The notes beneath the pieces are model-generated. The model was not told where the DNA came from, made no database searches, and was given only the letters and a program-made list of their open reading frames with translations. A DNA stretch of 64,000 nucleotides, taken from NCBI GenBank assembly GCA_964247055.1, contig OZ176056.1:6510001-6574000 (forward strand), read 5' to 3'. The position numbers and the translations under genes were made by a program. Shown piece by piece: positions 48,229-61,395 of this stretch. Source of the stretch: Paragordius varius. Lineage: Eukaryota > Nematomorpha. The first letter of the stretch is position 1. The number at the start of each line of letters is the position of its first letter.

Positions 48229-51200
48229 ATGAATCCAACTATAAGTTGCAATATTAGGAATAATGGAAATCCCGTGTCCAATATAATGAATGGTTTGTCT
48301 TTGAACAGAGATTTCATAAATCAATCCAATGAAAGTTTGCCTGAAGATATTAACACCCTTACCAACAATAACAATAATGGTAACAATAGTTTATTACTAA
48401 GTAATGATGCCGAAGGTGTTTGGAGCCCAGATATTGAACAGAGCTTTCAAGAGGCATTGGCCATATACCCTCCTTGTGGGCGTAGAAAAATTATATTGTC
48501 AGATGAAGGCAAAATGTATGGTAAGTATTCTTTAAAATAAATTACAGTGATATATTAAATTTTAACTAATTGGGAATAATTAATAATGTGTCATAAAATT
48601 AAATCTGTCCCCCTGATATGTTTCAAAAAAAATTAGTACGTATCTAATATTAGTGATGCGTTTTCGATAAAATAACAACCATCACCCTGAACGATTATAA
48701 ATGCACGCATTCCCGGTCAGAATCAGTTATGAATTAAAAATGGAATGCTGTAATGTAAAACTGATCAAATTTCGATAGTATCAATCATTAACTATTATTA
48801 ATATTGAATTATCAACTTTCTATCATCAAATTTAATTTTCTGACATTACAAATTGTTTTGTATCACTTGGAATGATATAAAGCAGGGATGTCCAACACAA
48901 ATGGCTTCACAAACCGCATTTCTAACTCCAGAAACCGCCGGGCCGCATTCATAATCTATATATATATATATATATATGGGCGTTCATTTTATTAAATTTC
49001 AAACATAAAACTGTAAAATGCAAACACAATATAACAACTTTTACTAGTTATTGTCGAATTGGATAAACTTATTTAAAATAATATATGAATTTTTTTACCA
49101 TTTTATCAGAATATTTTTGCATATTATGATATTATAAATTTGCGGGCAGCATGTTGGACACCCCTGATATTTATATATTTTTGTGAATGATCACAGTCCT
49201 ATATCCTGTCAGAATCTACTATTAATTTATTACATAACGACACATAAAAAACAGATTTTGTACAATAACAAATCTGAATTGAAATCAAAAACATTGGGAA
49301 AAAAACGTTTTAACAGTGGTTCCAAATAATTATTTATCACCTTTTTTACAATTTTTGATGCAATAAACAATTATCAATATAGGTCGAAACGAGTTAATAG
49401 CCAGGTATATCAAATTAAGAACGGGGAAAACTCGAACCCGAAAACAGGTTTCAAGTCATATTCAAGTTTTGGCGCGTAAAAAATCGCGAGAACATCAATC
49501 AAACAACAATGGCCTATTACCCCTGAGCATTAATAAAGAGGTTGCTTTTCAAATATTTAACATTTGAAAACTTAAGTTTAATTTGCTCGCAAATACTTAT
49601 TCAAGCTTTTACTTTTGAAATTTGTGGAATTTAGTAATGTTAAATGCGTAATTTTACAAAATGTAAATTCTTACTAACCAGGTAAAATTTAAATCAGGGA
49701 TGTTCAACACACGGCCTTCTAAAATATACCATTTACAATTAAAATTCACTTTAAAAATAAATTATATGTTTTAGGGATAAAATAACCCATTATAATTTTT
49801 ACGACATAGTTTATTTTTTTTTAGCATTATATTAATATAAACAGAATTTATATTTTAAAAATATCAAATATAAGTAAATTTTAATCTTAAAAAAATAATT
49901 TATAGGGGGAATTTTTGAGAATGATATGAACTGATGATATATTTATGCAGCTCGTGATAATTCAAATACGTAAATTTCAAAATATAAATTTGAGTTCCCA
50001 AATTTTGGCCAGAAACTAGCAAAAATAAATATTAGTTTTTACAGTCTTTTGTTTAAAAGCTACAAATATTTATTTTGGCGAATACGGCATGTCAAATTTT
50101 TTAATGCAAAATGCGGCCTGCGAAGCCATTTGTATTGACGACCCCTGATTTAAATGATAACTAATAATATGCAAAAAAATTGAAACATTTTTTTTCATAT
50201 CGTCCGGAAAAATAACACAAACATTATTGATAAAAATGGTTTTTACAATTTTATTAGGGCCGTTATTCTTCACCAGTAGATAATCTATCATCTTTGCATA
50301 CAAGTGATTCCGATGATACATTAACGAACGGTCTTTCGACCACAACAAAATCCATATTGATTAAAACATCCTCCAGTTTACAATCAAATCCTCCCATTTA
50401 TGATTATTCAATCAAATCTTTAGAGAAACCGGAAATTACAAATGGCACGAATTTAACCCAATCAAATGATAAAGATAATTTTATTCAACATACTTCAAAT
50501 CATGTTAAAGTAAATGATTTGAGTGATATTCAACTGTCCGACCCTAATTTATCTCATACCTACAGTAATGGTAATAATATAATGGACCAACAAAGTAACC
50601 ACGGCGAAAAAAACGAAGTAAATTTTTTTTAATAGTTGTCAAATTCGAGAAATGTGGTTTTTCTTATAGAGAAAGTTATGAGTTAATAAAAATGTTTAAG
50701 GGTCACGTTGAATATATGGAAAAAACATATTTTTTATAAGAATTTCTCTATAAATCGGTATTTATAAATTAAGGCAAAACTTTGCAAATTTATAAATAAT
50801 AGGAAGAAAAAGGATAATGCTTGTGTTTTAAAATAAGCTTTGATATTTGATGAGGAAAACGTGTGGATTGCAAAAAATTTGAAATAAAGTCATATTTATA
50901 AAATTTTAAATGAGTTTATATAAACTAATTGAATTTGTGGTTAATTAATTAATTGATTAATTTATAATATTAACAATAACTTACATTTTATATTTCATGG
51001 ACCAAACGAGTCACTCATATGTTTTTCAAAAAGTAAATTACTTTATTTTACACACAGCGTTTTAACAAAAAATGTAATTTTAAAATAGTTCACACTTTTA
51101 AAGTTTCGTAACTAGGTTAAGAAATTTTTGGAAATTTATTTATTTTTTAAATGATATCCAATTTAAGCGCCTCACTATTTGAATATGGAAGCATGTTGAA

Positions 51201-54200
51201 ACACAGGCATTAGTTTATTATACAGTATAAACTTCTAAAGTTTGCTTTAAACAAATGACCCCCAAATTTTATAACTTTTTTTGTAAAATATTTAAATTTA
51301 AAAAATACTAAATTTAATCTTATTTTATATATATGCATTAATTTTTGTAATAGACTGGCTCTTTGCGTGAACAAACATATCAAATTAACGGGAATGGTCT
51401 TTATTCATCGCCAATGTAAATAATTTACATATTTTATATAAAATAAACTTTAATAAAACTGTAAAATGACTTTTATATTATATAGAAATAATCCAACAAC
51501 CTTTTCTGTGATGTCTTCTATCCCTTACCCACCAATGAATCCCCTTATGTGCCCTCCACCCCCAAACCCTAATAGCCCAAATTTGTCTTACGCGCTGGGA
51601 CCGGCATATACCCGACAATTATTCCATCAATATGGGCTTACCGGTTTACCGCTAAACTCAAATCCATTTAATTCCGTGGCTGCGGCAGTTATAAATCATC
51701 AAATAAATCAGTTTAATCAGGCAAACTTCATTCATACACTTTATAACAATGCTGGTGTAGGTATAAACTCCAACAACACCAATGTAAATCACGTAAGAAA
51801 CGGATTTGGCGGAATGGAAAGCTTGATAAATATGCCCAATCATGCCCATAACGATGCTTCAATTAATCCAAATTGTATACCGACCCTTTCAAACCAATAC
51901 CAAAATAATACCGATTTATCTGCACATCCACAAATCAGTTATGAATCAACCAATGTTAATTCGTTTCTCCCATATAATGTCAATACTTACAACAACAATG
52001 GAAATAATATTCCTCCATCCATGTATAGAGAAGGGGGAGGAGGGAATGTCCTTTCAACACCGCCAATAAATAATGTTAAAAGTGTCAGTTCAAATTTTAA
52101 GTCACCTCTGATTGGGAATCAAAATGGATTGTGTATGAGCATTGATACTAGTCTACCCATAGGCAATAATATGCAGTATCCTAATCAAAATAATCCCACT
52201 TGTCTTTCTAAATCCACAGTAGTAATATCAAGTGACACAAATAGTAATAATTTTAAAAAACGTAAAATTGATTGCATATCCCAAGAAGCGCTAGATAATG
52301 CATTGCCGACACTTTCACCAAACAAAGCGTTTAACTCATCATTACAAAATTTGGGCTTGGTGGAAAATACATCAGCCATGATATACTTGGAGTCTCCAAA
52401 AATCCGATTACTATCCTTTTCATGTTATGTGGAACATATGATAACAGATCCGTCCGCCCTTTTGCTCTCCAATAGAACAAAAGATGATTTGGGTATTTTA
52501 CTATACGGTTATTTTATTATGTTGGCATGAATAAAACTTTCCAACAGAGTTCCGTGCATTTTTTAATGTCTTTATAAGATCATTTTTGCTATATTTATAT
52601 TTAGTTAAAGTATCAAATACAGTATACATCCATATTATTGGTTAAAAAGAGACAAAATATTATTTGTATTGGTCAAACCACGTCCCCAAAAGGCTTTTAC
52701 ATGGCTTTAAATCAATTATTTTAGTTATTGCATAGTTATTTGAGTAAAAAATCTGCATATGTGTCAAACAGCGATTTTCCTCGATATTATATAGTGCACT
52801 ACCCTTGAGACAAGCAAAATATTATTAAGGCCTTTAATTTTTTGGTGAGCACCATTGTTATGATTCATGAACAAAAACCAATAATACAAACCGTTAGTTT
52901 ATAATGATCTACCATAAAGATAGGTATGTGACCGATATTGTAGCTGTTTTTTGTCCTATTTATATTGATAAAGTACTGTTTGAGGAACTTGAATAAAAAA
53001 AACCAATAAAAAGTATTAACAATATATAACAATTAGCCAAAGGGTTGATCATATGCAAGGAGCTGAAACTTAATAATACATTGCTTTTTTTGATATTATT
53101 GACAGGTGGCGTTTAAAAGTAGTAAAGAAAAATCTTTTATGAATTTAAGTTGGTGCCAAAATATACTCACTTTTTCTTTCACAAAACGGGCAGAATTAAA
53201 TAATCAACTGGCAATGGTTTTTTACTCATACTATATATATGAACATCTAGATTCGGAAACTAACACTAATCATGCTCATATGCAAAATGGAAACGCGCAT
53301 CACAATATATTCCAAAATAAAGATACAGATATTAGCAGTAATCAGATTCAAAAAAGCATTCCACTTGATAAAAAAGACGATGGCTCCTTATGTGTCAACC
53401 AACAAACTATCCCTTCTTACGAATCAGAATTGACTAACAACAATATTAAAACAAATAAATCAGTTTCTCCTACGGATGAAAAATCTTTAGCTGATTTACA
53501 ACACTGTACCAAGTACCTCAACATAAATGGCAAGAAAAAAATTAATAAAATATCTCAAGTACTAAATAATTATAATATATATTTGTTTCTAATAATGAAA
53601 TATAATTTTTATACAAAAATTTTTGTGTTTTTTATTATAGAATCATGTGTTGTTACGAAGGCATTTGTTCGTATACATTGATGGTGCTATAAGTTATGAG
53701 GATACACCTTTAGAGGTACTTACACATTATGTGCATCAGACAAATAATTTAGGAATATATATATATATATTGTATAAAATTATTGCAAATGATTGCGACA
53801 AAATTTGCTATATTTTTGGGAATTAACAGGAGTATTAAAAACATTAAAAAATGAAACAAGAAGTTCGCATATTACCTTGTATTATGATATAATCGATATA
53901 ATTTTTTAAAATTTTTTTAAAAAATATTAATACCAAAAATATTTTTGACTCTAAAAAAACCTTTAACAATCTTAATATTTCAAATCCGGTCCCTCCGGTA
54001 TTTAATTCTATATTTTAAAACTAACTATTGATAATCACTTGTAATCATAACCACTCTATGAAATTATTTTTAAAAATGTTGTTTGGTTGAAAAATCGATA
54101 TGAAGTTAGCGTAATTAAGGATTGTCAAATATTAAAAAATTATAACATATATGTTAAATTATAATTAGAATAGTTTATATTATTTTACAATTGTAACTGG

Positions 54201-56165
54201 TTTTGATTGTGGATGAATGCATATAAAGACAGTCAGACGGTTATTTTTACAGGTTTATGCCCTTATCTTTTTCTAAATAATAATATTTTGATTTATTATT
54301 AGATATAAAATCAATTAAAAAATTATTAATTTGCGTTTAATTAATTTAAATATTATTTGAATTTTGAATTTATTCGCCTATTGAATTCTGAAATCAATCA
54401 TTTTTTAAAATTAGATTTTATGGTTTATAATTTATAGAGCCGGGTATTTTTCAAAAAAATTGTAATCAGATGTTTGGAGCATTTTCATTTTAAACCCTCA
54501 TAAGGCTTTTTTTTCATTTTTCATGTTTTATTATTGTCATTTACAGGAAAAACGTGAATTTTTTAACATTTTATTCATTAAAGTAATTATATTTTTATTT
54601 TCAATAAATCTGTTTATTAATATTTTAATATGATTTTTATTAATTATTATCCATATTTTTGGCAGACAATTGAAGTCAAACAAATACATGACAAATTTAC
54701 GGGTTTGAAGGAATTGTTTGACAAGGGACCGTCCAATGCTTTTTATCTTGTCAAATTCTGGGTATCTAATTTTTGCACCATTTATATTATCACATTATAA
54801 ACAATTAAAGTAAGAAAAAGATAAATATTTAAATTACTATTATAATCGATTTTTACTATTTATATAACAAGATTTATATATTTGCCGATTCTATTGTCTA
54901 TTTGCAACCCAAATCGCTGTCTTATTTCTATAAAAAATTCGATATGGCTTCCTTTATAAAATATATTTTCTTATCTTTATTTTTTTTATAAGCCAAAGTT
55001 TTACTCTATATTTATTGTTGGTGTACCAATTACAATATTCTTAAAACCAAAATCACGACTTTTTATTATATCTGAATCAATGTAGGGTGATGTAGATGTC
55101 GATCTTAACACAAAAGATTCCAGTGCTTTCTACGGCCTTGATAGTTGGTATAAATTTATCATATGATTAATTCATATATATACCCATTATCAACTAATAA
55201 CAATTTTTTTACTAAACCAAATTAATTTTTTAATTATCACAATATAAATAAACCTCACATGTTTTTGTATTAAATTACATATCGAATTTCGCTAAAACCG
55301 TATATAAAAAAGCAAACATGTGCATTTTAATAGTAATATATTAAGTTCATTTATTTTATACTCTTAACAAAAATTCCTAGTGTTAATCGAAATGTGCATT
55401 ACGAATTTAATAATGTATTTAAATCTCAAGATTTTTTAATATAATTATGTTTCAAAAGATCTTGAGTCTTAATCTTTATTAAAACAATTAACTTTTGGTA
55501 TATACATTGTTAAATATAAATAATGCTTGATAATATATTAAATTCATATATTTAGTTATGAAAGCCCGAATGAAATGACAATCGTCATATCGACCAAAAT
55601 TTGTTCCTTTGGCAAACAAGTTGTGGAAAAAGTTGAAGTAATTTTTAAATATTAACTAAATAAAAGTTAATATGATTTTGAATGTGTTTTATTAAGGGTA
55701 AATGAGTGCATTTATGGAAATTAATGTGCCGCTAATCACTTTAAAACTTCCAAACATCTACTTACCTCTTAATTCAAAACATAAAATAATGGAATTAAAG
55801 TTAATGTATCATATTAATTTCTTGCGATAACTTTAATAAATAAAAAAACTTAATTGATACGTTATTTTTGTTATGTATTATCAAATTACATTTCGATAAA
55901 ATTGACTGATTATAAAACACGCGTGGTTACTTTTTCTTAGCTCAAAAATCAAAACTTGATAATTATTATTAGAGTTGTAATATCTTTTTTGTGCATAGAC
56001 CGAATATGGGAGATTGGAAAATGATGTATATACCTATCGAATTAATCGATCACCGCTTTGTGAATACATGATAAATTTTATCCATAAACTGACAAACTTA
56101 CCCGATAAACATATGATGAATAGTGTGCTAGAAAATTTTACCATACTCCAAGTTAAAAAATAATT

Positions 56166-56209
<44 letters not shown>

Positions 56210-56595
56210 TAAATTACTGAAAATTTGAAATTTATTTATCTTTAATTCATATTTACCCTAAAAATGAATTATATAATTTTGGAATAACACATTATTGATA
56301 AGCTTTTCTATATCGCATAGTTTATCATTCTATTATGTTAATTTTAAGCAAAGTTTATTTTTTTTAATATAGCAAAAAATATCCGTAATTTTTTATTTCA
56401 AAAACGTACAATATATTTTTAGGGCAAGGTAAATTTAAATTTTAGGGGAAATTTGAGGTGGTTATATATATATATATATATATTTAGATTATAACCGATA
56501 AAGAAAGCTCCGACCTGTTGTTATGTATAGCTTATGTCTTTGAAGTGACATTGAATGAAAATGGATCTCAAAAAAATATTTATGCATTAATTTAA
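48229..56595 (+). CDS. TEAD: TEAD/Scalloped family transcription factor
   Basis: Exons 48229-48520, 49383-49540, 50258-50617, 51354-51415, 51486-52492, 53251-53558, 53641-53715, 54666-54761, 55086-55147, 55556-55637, 55999-56151 and 56488-56595 sum to 2763 bases (920 aa). The TEA DNA-binding domain spans exons 1-2: [20 protein letters not shown], then [16 protein letters not shown], then [20 protein letters not shown] and [15 protein letters not shown]. Exons 3-6 encode a very long Asn/Ser/Pro-rich linker. The YAP-binding domain follows: [43 protein letters not shown] (with the conserved, in TEADs acylated, Cys), [30 protein letters not shown] and [10 protein letters not shown]. Known: nuclear partner of YAP/Yorkie in Hippo signalling. 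It is about twice the usual 430-450 aa. The exon 5/6 border is the weak point: 52492|GT to 53251 closes the frame, but an acceptor at 53105 with another donor is possible. Confidence 0.96.
48883..49166. mobile_element. hAT-type MITE in TEAD intron 1
   Basis: CAGGGATGTCCAACACAAAT at the left and ATGTTGGACACCCCTG at the right are inverted. Flanks ATATAAAG / ATATTTAT match only partly. A TA run lies at 48957-48978. Confidence 0.75.
49695..50147. mobile_element. hAT-type MITE with exact 8-bp target duplication, containing a family A MITE
   Basis: CAGGGATGTTCAACACACGG ... TTTGTATTGACGACCCCTG, flanked on both sides by ATTTAAAT (49687-49694 and 50148-50155). A family A MITE (AATATACCATTTACAATTAA near 49724, core to about 49935) is inserted in it. 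It lies in TEAD intron 2, about 110 bases before exon 3. Confidence 0.88.
56160..56480. repeat. MITE family A plus (TA)n occupying nearly all of TEAD intron 11
   Basis: The 336-base intron 56152-56487 consists of a ~42-base TA run (56166-56207), a family A body (CTTTAATTCATATTTACCCT ... GGGGAAATTTGAGGTGGTTA) and a second TA run leading straight into the acceptor TATTTAG. Little other sequence is present. Confidence 0.8.
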
Positions 56596-56671
56596 CAATC
56601 AATCACATTTTCTCAATGTATATGTTTCCAATATACCTATCAGATGACGCCCAATTTATTTTATTATATAT

Positions 56672-56862
56672 ATATAGTATGCATTTTATTGGTTGCTTAT
56701 TTTACGTTATAGTAGGGCAATTTGCATCACAGGAGTGTATGGAAAAAAGAAAGGAAATTATTATTATTTATTCAACATTTTTGTTTTTTTCATACATTAC
56801 TGTGTTGCAAATTGCCCAACTATAGTGTGAAATAAGCAACCATTAAAACGCACACTGTAAAT
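56672..56862. repeat. MITE family C copy downstream of TEAD
   Basis: AGTATGCATTTTATTGGTTG, then TTTTACGTTATAGTAGGGCA, at the left; ATAGTGTGAAATAAGCAACC, ATTAAAACGCACACTG at the right. It starts ~77 bases after the TEAD stop, so it may lie in the 3' UTR. 56863-57640 shows nothing else. Confidence 0.8.
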
Positions 56863-57639
56863 TGGATATAATATATATATATTGGAAGTACATTAGATGT
56901 ATAATAATATAGGGATAGATTTTACCAAAAACAATTCTGATATTTAAAACTCACATCAAAATTTTTTTAACTATGAAAAAATATGTGGGTGGATACTATG
57001 CAATATATCAAAATGTTTTAAGGTCTCTGTAGTCAATTTTATACATATATATGCATGTAAAAATTAAAAATTATATTACCGACATATTTTATAAATTTTA
57101 TGGTTATTTTGGAAATGAATGTCATAGAGAAAATCTTCATACCCTAGTTATATATTAAACCAACGAACTTGCAGAAGTGCATTAATATTAAATTCGTCAA
57201 CAATATAAATTATTGAACTAATATATTAAAAATGGTATATTAAAATATTTAAGTATTGTACAAGCTCTTAGAATTAATTTTTTTAAACTGGAACTTAATT
57301 TTAAACTTTTGTCGGAGATCGCTAACGATCACAATTCGAAAACCTTTTTAGGAATTCTCGAATCAAATCGCTAAAAATAATATATTAACGGCGTTTAGCT
57401 TAGTTTAACTGAGATATAAAAATCTAAGACCGCCCAATCAGCCTTCTGAAAAATGAAATGGCTTACGCGTTTCATTGAGAGGTTTGGTTTATAAAATAGG
57501 CTTTATTTTTGGATACATGATAGACATTTCTGCTAAATAGCACAAAATTATACAGTTGCGTTTCTTTTAAAAAAGCAAAGGTTTCTAATAGATAGATAGA
57601 TATACAACTATTTTTATGTTTATATTTATGTATTTTTGT

Positions 57640-57795
57640 AGAAAAAAACAGTTAAATTTGGAGTTGGGTTTTTAGGTTTGTGGGGTTACATACTGGTATC
57701 AAATACTTGTTGTTGAGTTTGTAGTCGATTATCGACCATTAGCAATTTTATAGGTAAACTTCCTCCACTCGGTTCTATCGTGGGCTTTTTGAGAT
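57640..57795 (-). mobile_element. LINE open-reading-frame tail fragment
   Basis: The minus strand reads LSQKAHDRTEWRKFTYKIAN followed by GR and a stop. The pattern xAxDRxxWRxF is the usual C-terminus of LINE reverse-transcriptase proteins. A short 3' stretch follows to about 57640. The upstream part of the element is absent. Confidence 0.5.
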
Positions 57796-57981
57796 AGTTT
57801 TTGCAGTGACTATTTGGAAAGTGTAAAAATTTCATCTATCCAAATTTGAAAAAAATAAGAATTATTTTGCAAAAAAAATTTATATTTTTTCCAAAAATAT
57901 GAGTAACTTTAAAGACAAAATTATTTGGAAGCCCAATTTTTGTACCTAACCTTAAAAAAATATTACATGGTCATATATATC

Positions 57982-60900
57982 TAGGGTGATCAGACGTCCC
58001 GCTTTTTCACACTTTGTCCCGCATCCCGCTAGTTTTATGAAATGTCCCGCTTTTCACGATTATAAAAATTTTTTTTTTACATTTAAATTTTTTATAAAAT
58101 ATTTATTTTTTTATCCGTTTAAATTTTTTTTCATTAGTTATTTTTAAAATCTATATCAATTTTAAACAAAAATTTTTTATTTTTAAATTGAAAATATTCA
58201 TTTTTTTGACATATAATCAAAAAGACAAATTAATACTACAAATCGGTGGCTTATACGTTGACAGAAAATTAAGGTTATATAATATTTTTTACTTATATTA
58301 GTTTTAAAATATGAGCACAAAAAGAGGATATATATTCAACGATGAATTAATGAAAAAATTTCCTTTCACCAAAAAAACGAAGAATGAATCATTTGTTAAA
58401 TGTTCTTTATGCGAAGGGGAATTCACCCTAGCACATGGCGGCAAGCATGATATTACAAATATGAAAACACAGAAACATAAAAATATGGCGGCATCATCTT
58501 ACAAAATGAGCAATTTTTATCAAAAAACCGCTTTTGGAGAGGAAGAAAAGTATTTGACACTAGCCGAAGGCGTTTTATCTTTTCACGCCGTTAATCACAA
58601 TCATTCCTTTAGATCTATGGATTGTACCTCACAGGTTGTTCGTACCTTATTCAATAAAAAATTTACGTGTCTGTACAAAGGCTGAAGCCATTGTATGCAA
58701 TGTCCTTTCGCCACATGCATTTTCTGAAATACAAGAAGATTTGCTGAAAATTAATTTCCTATCGCTATATGATGCATCATCACAAGGAAACATAATTTCT
58801 CACTTTGATAAAATGTTCTGATCCAGAAACCGGAGTAAAGATTAACATTTTAGTTCATTTCTCTACCCGGTGAAAATTCCGACATAATTTTTAATTCAAT
58901 AATGAATATTCTAGAAATAAATAATTTAAAAGACATAATCATCGCATATTGCGCTGGCAACACCAATACGAACTTCGGAGAAAAAACAAGTAGGGGAACA
59001 AAAAATATTTTACATAAATTGGCAGATAATTTTAATCAAACATTAATGGCGTTGGGTGCGCAGCGCATATAATACACAACGCTATTCAAACAGCTCCTGA
59101 TTTGTTAACTTTAGATGTGGAACATGTAGTTGTTAAAATATATTCCTATTTTTATATATACACGGTACGCGTTGAAACGCCTAAGAATGCAGTAGTTCAA
59201 TATAAAAAAATGCTTGGATATTGTAAAACTCGTTGATTAGCTCTTCTGCCAACTATCGAAAGAATTTCGGTATAATCCTTTAACCTATTTTTTATCTCAG
59301 GTCAAATGTCAACTTTGGAAAATTGAAAGTGATTCTTCAAAAATATGGTTAGAGTTCCTACATAATCAAGTTTCTCTCTTTTAAAATGATAATTGACAAG
59401 GTGACAAATTTCGGCAACCGAAGTAGCCAATGTTATAACCTAAAATTATATTGGTTAGAAAATATTTTTCAATTAACCAACCCCGCAATATTATAAATAA
59501 TTTAGAAAAACAACGCTAAATAAATCGCCAAGATATCCTGTACCATATAAAAATGTTTCATACAAACTGTTAACATAATTTGGAAGACTGGACGGTGCAA
59601 TTCAATGAAATTGATCATTTTCATTGGACAACATTTAAATCAGAATTTAATTGGTGCGATGTTCAAAGATCATTTGATTACATCTGCATCTCCCAAAAAT
59701 TCCCAAAAAGTAATCTTTCAGAAAATGATTTTTTTCGGAAGCATCATTAGTTAAAAAATTTATTATTAAAAAACTTAAATTATGGACAATAGAAAAAAAA
59801 TACAGCAGAAAAGAAATGGTTAGAATATTTTATCCTTTTTAAAAATTGTGGAATTTGCACTATCTTTACCTGGAACCAACGCTGCTACTGAGCGCGTTTT
59901 TTCCACAGTAAATCAGGTGTGGACATCGTAAAAATCAAATTTAAATGTTTAAACTTTAATGGCCAATTTATCTGTCAAATATAATTTGACAAATTCTTGT
60001 GAAGACTTCTACAATATTTAAAAAAAAGATAAAATGTGCGCAAATTTTGTCATTTTAAACAATTTAAAAATCAAAATCTAAAAATCATAAAAGCTCTTTT
60101 AAAGTTTCAACATTTAAATTTGATATTTTTGTGTCCACACTTATACTGTGGAAAACGCGTTCAGCAGTGGTTCCAGGTAAAGATAATGCAAATTCTACAA
60201 TTTTTAAAATATAATTGTATGGAATATAGTAGAAAATGATTATTTTAAACCATTTCTATTCTACTGTTTTTTTTCTGTTGTCCATATTTTAATTTTCCTT
60301 ATCAATATATTTATTTAATAATGATATTTCAGAAAGTGTCATTGAATTGCACCGTCTTGTATTCCAAATAATATTTTCAGTTTGTATAAAACATTTCTAT
60401 ATCCTAGCTATTCATTGAGCCTTATTCTTCTGGATGATTTATAATATAGCGATTAGGTAATGTTATAAAATTATTTTCTATCCTTTCTTGACTTGGAATT
60501 TTAGACATTTGTCCTGTGACAAAATAGGATTCTAGGCGATAATACATTTTTAAAATTTCTTCAATAGCTGGCAAAAGAGCTAACTAACGAGTTCTACAAT
60601 ATGCAAGCATTTTAAAAACTACATTTTCTACATCCAGGGGTAACAAATCAGCAGCTGTTTGAATAGCGTTGTGTATCCGCCAATAATATTTTGATTAAGA
60701 TTATTCGCTAAATTATTAATTTGCGATGATTTTGTCTTTTAAAATATATTTTTCCAGAATATTCATTATTGAAGTAAAATTTATGTCAGAGTTTTCACTG
60801 GGTAGAGAATGAGACTGGGAAATAATTTTGTGCATCAGAATATAGCAATATGAAATTTATTTGCTGCAAATCTTTTTCTATTTCAGAAAATGCATGTCGT

Positions 60901-61137
60901 GGAAGGATATTGCATACAATCGCTTCAGCCTTTGTTCGTGCACATGTAAATATATAAGGTACGAATAGCCTGAGACCAAGGAATAAAATATTTTTATATA
61001 TTTATAATGTAATTTTGTTAAAAATAAATAAATATTACAAAAAATTTTTGTATAAAATTTTTTAGTTGTACCCCCCATGCCACCACCCCCTTTTCAGATT
61101 TGTCCCGCTTTTTCCTTCAAAAAATCTGGCCACCCTA
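57982..61137 (+). mobile_element. hAT transposon with internal tail-to-tail palindrome (copy 2)
   Basis: Ends TAGGGTGATCAGACGTCCCG (57982) and GAAAAAATCTGGCCACCCTA-type (61137), flanked by TATATATC and TGTATATC (7 of 8 identical). Plus-strand transposase: 58311-58685 (KCSLCEGEFTLAHGGKHD, EGVLSFHAVNHNHSFRSMD), then pieces through YDASSQGN, YCAGNTNTNFGE, and LSLPGTNAATERVFSTVNQ at 59870-59925. From about 60105 to 61000 the same 3' half runs on the minus strand, inverted and deleted. Opposite orientation to the copy at 14503-17829, same architecture. Several frame breaks; not active. Confidence 0.88.
58311..59930 (+). pseudogene. hAT transposase, broken (copy 2)
   Basis: Starts at the ATG at 58311 (MSTKRGYIFNDELMKKFPF), with the CxxC finger within the first 50 codons, followed by the conserved blocks as in copy 1 in changing frames, and the C-terminal dimerisation motif NAATERVFSTVNQ. 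The catalytic region is recognisable (YDASS, YCAGNTN) but the second Asp position has Gly, and the frame is broken repeatedly. Confidence 0.8.
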
Positions 61138-61247
61138 TGTATATCGTTTCGTAAATCAAAGATCAAAATCATATATAAATTTATTATAATTCGCTAATTA
61201 CAAATACAATGGTAAGTATAATTATGCATGTTACCGGTATAATATAT

Positions 61248-61278
61248 GTATATATATATATATATATATAATTTTATT
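61248..61278 (-). terminator. candidate polyadenylation signal of the DGK-type gene
   Basis: On the minus strand AATAAA lies at 61278-61273, about 120 bases after the stop at 61396, followed by a TA run (61248-61269). Confidence 0.4.
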
Positions 61279-61395
61279 TTTATACAAGGAAAAAATCATA
61301 ACTGATTGATTGCACTTTTCATATAACCTGAATATATATCATCATATTATATAATATTGAAATTAAAGGTTGGAAGGTTGTAAGAGGGAACGTAA

